Part shown: positions 60,501 to 64,000 of the stretch, piece after piece
How the letters are laid out: each line of letters opens with the position of its first letter
Position numbering within the stretch: position 1 is the first letter of the stretch
Assembly (NCBI RefSeq): GCF_905220565.1
Contig: NC_059399.1
Location: 14,624,501 to 14,688,500, forward strand
Length of the DNA: 64,000 nucleotides
Reading direction: 5' to 3'
DNA from: Melitaea cinxia
Taxonomy: Eukaryota > Arthropoda > Insecta > Lepidoptera > Nymphalidae
The notes under the pieces: generated by a model
Databases searched by the model: none
What the model saw: only the letters and a program-made list of their open reading frames with translations
What the model was told of the DNA's origin: nothing
Made by a program: the position numbers and the translations under genes

Positions 60501-62197
60501 TATGTCCAGTAGTGGACTGCGAAAGGCTGCTGTGATGATATTTTTTTTTCACTGATTTTTTATAATATAGACAGTGAGCCATACGATATAACAAGATAAA
60601 GCCTGGATCAGATTATAACTTAGACTTCCAGAATTACAATCAATTGTATACATGAACAAACAGGCTTTGACTTCTGTTGCTCTAATAATAAAATAGATAA
60701 TATATTTTTAAATTGCAGATATAATGGCCAAAATTCGAGGAGTACAAACCGCAAGTCGCTTACTCCGTAAATTATGTTTACACAGTAAACTGGCCCGCGC
60801 TGTGGCGTTAAGAGATTTACTGGAGACCGCCATGTTTAGAGAAGATAAAGTGTTCGGCAGTAGAACAGTAGTTGCTAATACAATAGCGTCGCCAAGAGAC
60901 TGGCATAATGAGGAGCTACTGATTTATATGAATCAGAAACATGTGAGTTAATATTTTTAAATCTGATTCATGACGAATATATTGCCGATGGCGTTAAATT
61001 AATTTCCGTTGTTGTATGAAATCTATCAATCAAGGTAGAAAAAAGAGGTTCTCTCATTCTATTGCATTTTATTTTAATAACTGTTATAAAATAAAATAAA
61101 AAATTGGTGGTTAAAAGTTAAATACCAATTTTGATAATTTGTTTGATGGTTTTGACCAAGATCTGACTAGTACTTTATTGTTGTCTTTAATGCATTTTTA
61201 ATTGACTATTTTTTGACTACCCACGTATAACTTGTTGATATGAAGTCTTGACTTCAATTGTACAAACAAAACGACTTCAATGTAACAAAGTTTACAAACT
61301 TTGTTTTTTCAGGGTCCAATAACCCAATTGACACAAAGTCACACATCAGTATTCCACGCGGGTATTATAGGGAAGGGTGTTCGTAAACGCGGCAGTCAAG
61401 AAGGGGAGGACGCACCGCCCATACTCACACTTAATAATGAATTACTCATGGGGGCGCTTATGTCATGTATGGTGAGTTAAAAAAAGAATTGTCCGGTATT
61501 ATGAAACCACGATGCAAGTGAAACTTTAGTGAATAAAAACATTAAAATTAATACACAGATAAAAATACAAATGCCACAGAACACTTACACGAATAAGTAA
61601 GATTATAGCTACACGGTCAGCTGATGCGAGCTATGGGCGCTGCCATATTGGCCTTGCCCTGCCATACGCCATTCACTTTATCCCTACTCCCACGGCCACA
61701 CGACATGTGATAAATGAACAAAAAATTTTGGGACGATATAATAAAAGTTTCATTTAAAAAAAATTAAAATAAGATGCTTAAATTTCAATAAAGACGATTA
61801 TCCTGTTAATTGTTTCCTAGAAGGCCTAATTGCTTTTGTTATTTAAAATAAAAAAGGGCTGTATTACTGGTCGGTGATAAAGATGTCTGACTGATGGTAT
61901 CCAACAGATATATATATTTTTTTTGTATAATTTAATATACCCTAATCAAACTCCGTTTTGTCTATCATAAATTTTTATTTGCTAGTCTGTTTTATCCCCT
62001 GCTAATGAATCAGTAACTTATATACCAGATAAAATAATATTTATCCTTAACCTATGTTGTGATTGTGTTTTTTTTATTAGGATGGAAACAGTGGCATAGT
62101 TGAAGGCTGCACATCAATATCCCTACTGCTCGTGGAATTGGTGTCACCAGATGTTATGTATAATGGATTACCCTGGCCGGATGAAGATTTTACTAAG
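51550..62197 (+). CDS. IntS5: Integrator complex subunit 5 (partial, 734 codons)
   Basis: Thirteen in-phase exons: 51550-51765, 52340-52487, 52571-52681, 54323-54495, 54836-54956, 55540-55716, 56211-56369, 56846-57158, 58163-58331, 60220-60334, 60719-60942, 61313-61471 and 62081-62197. A donor at 62198 leads off the right edge. INTS5 is a helical scaffold of the nuclear Integrator, which cleaves snRNA and promoter-proximal nascent transcripts. Family signatures seen: LLRNFPAARDAVLEYF near the N-terminus, SWAPFIAPWCINLIMD, HPPALYHVRAALVDLF, and SVFHAGIIGKGVRK late. Vertebrate INTS5 is about 1,000 residues, so roughly the last quarter is missing. Exon 9 is extremely GC-rich and Ala/Arg/Pro-rich; its 3' part and donor are the source of a 158-bp tandem array. 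The introns carry Helitrons and SINEs. Confidence 0.87.
52036..52234 (-). mobile_element. Short non-autonomous Helitron in INTS5 intron 1
   Basis: The minus strand begins TCTAAAATTCTCATGTCACA and ends at CAGCTAG followed by T. Same family as 49045. Confidence 0.65.
52927..53217 (+). mobile_element. SINE-like family A in INTS5 intron 3
   Basis: It starts GTGCTGTGTGGCTACGGCAC, has an internal deletion around 53015, and ends GGAATGATGATGATGATG. Confidence 0.75.
53311..53970. repeat. 70-bp direct repeats 590 bp apart
   Basis: TATTGGTRGTTTGCAAGGTG and the following 50 bp occur at 53311-53380 and 53901-53970. The segment between shows no ORF of note; an LTR-like or duplicated-flank origin is possible but unproven. 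Confidence 0.6.
54583..54740 (-). mobile_element. SINE fragment, family shared with 57823
   Basis: It shares GTCAGCGCAACAG and the TACAAATGTMTGCC segment with 57823-57990. Intronic in INTS5. Confidence 0.5.
55726..55835. repeat. T-rich low-complexity tract
   Basis: ATTTTTTATT-type runs directly after the exon 6 donor of INTS5. The hydrophobic ORF across it is an artefact. Confidence 0.8.
57391..57990. mobile_element. SINE cluster in INTS5 intron 8
   Basis: Three fragments: 57391-57590 (CTCACCTGATGGTAAGCGAT, the family of 885-1090); 57608-57680 (GTTACCTATAACACAAGCAT, the 3' part of the tRNA-SINE at 35415); and 57823-57990 in minus orientation, ending in a tRNA-like B-box region (GGCTCGACCCGCGG). 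Confidence 0.6.
58199..59990 (+). repeat. 158-bp GC-rich tandem array derived from INTS5 exon 9
   Basis: Eleven copies of the exon 9 3' part with its donor GTGCGT, at 58332, 58490, 58648, 58806, 58964, 59122, 59280, 59438, 59596, 59754 and 59912. A truncated copy ends at 59990. Units look identical apart from the first, which has one extra C. Each holds about 108 nt of in-frame coding-like sequence plus 50 nt containing GCTAACTGTCCCACC. Both strands are open by composition; the repeated 108- and 146-codon ORFs are not separate genes. Confidence 0.95.
60371..60540 (+). mobile_element. SINE-like family A, 3' half
   Basis: GAAGACGGGCAGCAGCGTCT to CTGCTGTGATGAT, in INTS5 intron 10. Confidence 0.7.
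61100..61280 (+). repeat. Very old family B copy in INTS5 intron 11
   Basis: It retains CCAATTTTGATAATTTG and TTGACTATTTTTTGACTACC and ends near GACTTCAATTGTACAAACA. Heavily diverged. Confidence 0.45.
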
Positions 62198-62335
62198 GTA
62201 GGTAGTTATTTATTAGATTTTTATGATAAAAGTTGACAGTTAAAATTAAATGAAACTATACTATATGTTCGATTTGTATTTTCCCAGTTTTTCCTTTTAA
62301 ATTTGATATGTGGCGTTGTTAGTCTTATACATATA

Positions 62336-62624
62336 CTAGCTGACCCGGCGAACTTCGTATCGCCTAACACAAACTTTATCGTATGGTATTAAACTTCAAA
62401 TTGACTTTTAAGTATTATCACAAATCTTTTGTATGGGAGTATAGAAAAGTGTTGTTTTTAGACTTTTTCAGGAAATTTTAATTTTTTTTTTGAATTTTTC
62501 TCTCCGTAAGAACCATCCTCGTACTTCAGGGAATATTTTAAAAAAAGAATTAGCGAAATCGGTCCAACCGTTCTCGAGTTTTGCGCTTAGCAACACATTC
62601 AGCGACTCATTTTTATATTATAGA
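62336..62624 (-). mobile_element. Non-autonomous Helitron downstream of INTS5 exon 13
   Basis: The minus strand begins TCTATAATATAAAAATGAGT and ends GCGAACTT...GGGTCAGCTAG then T. 289 bp. Confidence 0.7.
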
Positions 62625-62999
62625 TGCTGTAGTTGGTATACATATTGTAATAGATTTTTTAATAGAAGGTATTTGTTATTATTTTTCACAATTGTATCAC
62701 AGTACCTAGTGTTCCAGCATTAAACTTTTATAGGGTTGCATTACACTGTGTTATCATGTAGATTTTCACTTCTGGGCACAGGGTTCATCTCTATGTAAAA
62801 AAAATAATTTGAATTTTCTCGCTTCTCAACTGTAGGGAGAATAATATGTGTAATGACTGTCGTTAGGTGTTTATAAAAATAATCGGGATTAAATGCTTTA
62901 TGGAATTGAACTCATTGGTGACTACTCAAAATCAAATATACATAGTTATATTTTTTTAAATTAGTTATCGTTAAGGAGAATATACCACAAACTTTGACT

Positions 63000-63190
63000 A
63001 GCTCTTAATTTTAGCTCGGCGGGTTGCGGGTTCGATTCCTGAGTCTGGGTGTTATATTTGTATCGATATACTTATATCTGTATTATTTATATGTATATTT
63101 ATTTAAAAAGAAATATTTAGCTATACCAGTTAGCTGTTACCAATAACACAAGCATTAAGTCGCTTACTTTAGGAACAGACGACCAGAAAA
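63000..63190 (+). mobile_element. tRNA-derived SINE, 5'-truncated
   Basis: It begins at the B-box (GGGTTCGATTCC) and shares TAACACAAGCATTAAG and TTTAGGAACAGACGACC with 35415. Confidence 0.65.
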
Positions 63191-63384
63191 GTATTACGCA
63201 GTTTCTCTTTTACGTAAAGCTTTAGATTAAGAACCATCGAATTTCGGGACTTTGGCGGAAGATGGGAGAAAGGGTGGGGTACGCTACCCCTTGTAACACT
63301 GCCAAGTGGCACCCCATGAACCTCATGGTTATGGAGATATCCATGGTTAAAGTTTTGAGATTAGAAAAAGAATTTCGCAGCTTT

Positions 63385-63490
63385 CACACGTTATTTTCAC
63401 ATTTCACAAGCATTATTTTCACATTTCACAAGTTATTTTTACATTTCACAAGTTATTTTCACATTTCACAAGTTATTTTCACATTTCTGA
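63385..63490. repeat. 20-bp tandem repeat
   Basis: Five units of TTATTTTCACATTTCACAAG, with small changes at the ends. Confidence 0.9.
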
Positions 63491-63730
63491 CGTTAATTTA
63501 ACGTTTTCACGCGGTTTTTTAACAAACGATACAACTGATGTTTAACGACTGAGAGATGGACGCTTTAAAAAAAATTGCGCGCCACTTATCGTTTCGCTCC
63601 AAAGCAATGTAAGCATAAATTCATTGTTTTTGTCTAAATAACGGTAAAGGTCTAAGACTTTTAATTATTTACTGTTATATACGAAAAATATTCAATCTTT
63701 AAGTTCATTTTTAATAGTTGTTACTGAATA

Positions 63731-64000
63731 TACAGGGTTATTTGTAAAACACCAGCATCCTTGCAGGACAAGATAGCTAACATCATAAGTAACAACATTT
63801 GTTCTACGACTTTTGATAATTTATTAGATTTTATTTTCATACAAAAAAAATATTAATTTAATTTTTCGTTTGAATGTTATAAACTCTACGCGCATCCCAA
63901 ATATTAGGTAAACAGTTACTACTTGCGGGTGTGAATGTGAGGGGGGAAGGAAGGGCCGGAGCGGCGCTAGCGCCCTTGAACTTGAACTATTTCGCTAGCC
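63731..64000. mobile_element. Possible mariner-like element end, cut by window
   Basis: A TA-preceded CAGGGTTATTTGTAAAACAC resembles the outer end of mariner-type elements. The other end is outside the window. No further exon of INTS5 was found between 62198 and 64000. Confidence 0.35.

Overview
The window is nuclear DNA of an insect, most likely a moth or butterfly (Lepidoptera). It is AT-rich, with small GT-AG-spliced genes. It is crowded with repeat families typical of lepidopteran genomes: Helitron ends (TC...CTAG), a SINE-like family ending in an (ATG)n tail, tRNA-headed SINEs, and long-TIR Tc1/mariner relatives. No bacterial features, CRISPR arrays or rRNA genes were seen.

Five conserved host genes are readable. 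(1) Hakai, an E3 ubiquitin ligase of the m6A-writer complex, on the minus strand at 251-2192; its 3' end lies off the left edge. (2) NAXE, NAD(P)H-hydrate epimerase, plus strand, four exons, 7152-9178. (3) PCNA, plus strand, six exons, 18531-20825, 260 codons. (4) A BTB/POZ protein with four C2H2 zinc fingers, minus strand, eight exons, 34072-22886. A possible ninth exon at 22415-22276 is reachable only past an in-frame TGA. (5) INTS5, Integrator subunit 5, plus strand, thirteen exons, 51550-62197; its 3' end lies off the right edge. These are unrelated housekeeping or regulatory genes, not an operon. PCNA and the zinc-finger gene are convergent. The zinc-finger gene and INTS5 are divergent, about 17 kb apart.

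The rest is mobile and repetitive. 2.4-6.3 kb: a MITE, SINE-like copies and a decayed THAP-domain gene. 9.7-10.9 kb: a 1.16-kb P-element-like transposon with a perfect 8-bp target duplication and a second decayed THAP domain. 10.9-18.1 kb: a Ty3/gypsy LTR retrotransposon whose two 328-bp LTRs look identical but whose pol frame is broken twice; it ends 36 bp before paired E2F sites upstream of PCNA. 26.4-33.2 kb, a large intron of the zinc-finger gene: a 2.3-kb Tc1/mariner-type element with TIRs of over 400 bp, a 0.8-kb palindromic tRNA-like element nested in one TIR, a Helitron, and a duplicated piece of a host exon. 35-51 kb: an 829-bp inverted repeat, a Jockey-type LINE remnant, a 2.3-kb array of 17/18-bp satellite units and a short inverted array beside duplicated transposon ends. 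Inside INTS5: eleven 158-bp GC-rich units, each copying the 3' part of one coding exon with its 5' splice site.

The observations most worth a second look are the exon-derived 158-bp array in INTS5, the in-frame TGA with a phase-compatible downstream exon in the BTB zinc-finger gene, the P-like element with its THAP remnant, the retrotransposon at the PCNA promoter, and the large palindromes. Exon boundaries were read by eye from splice consensus and reading phase.
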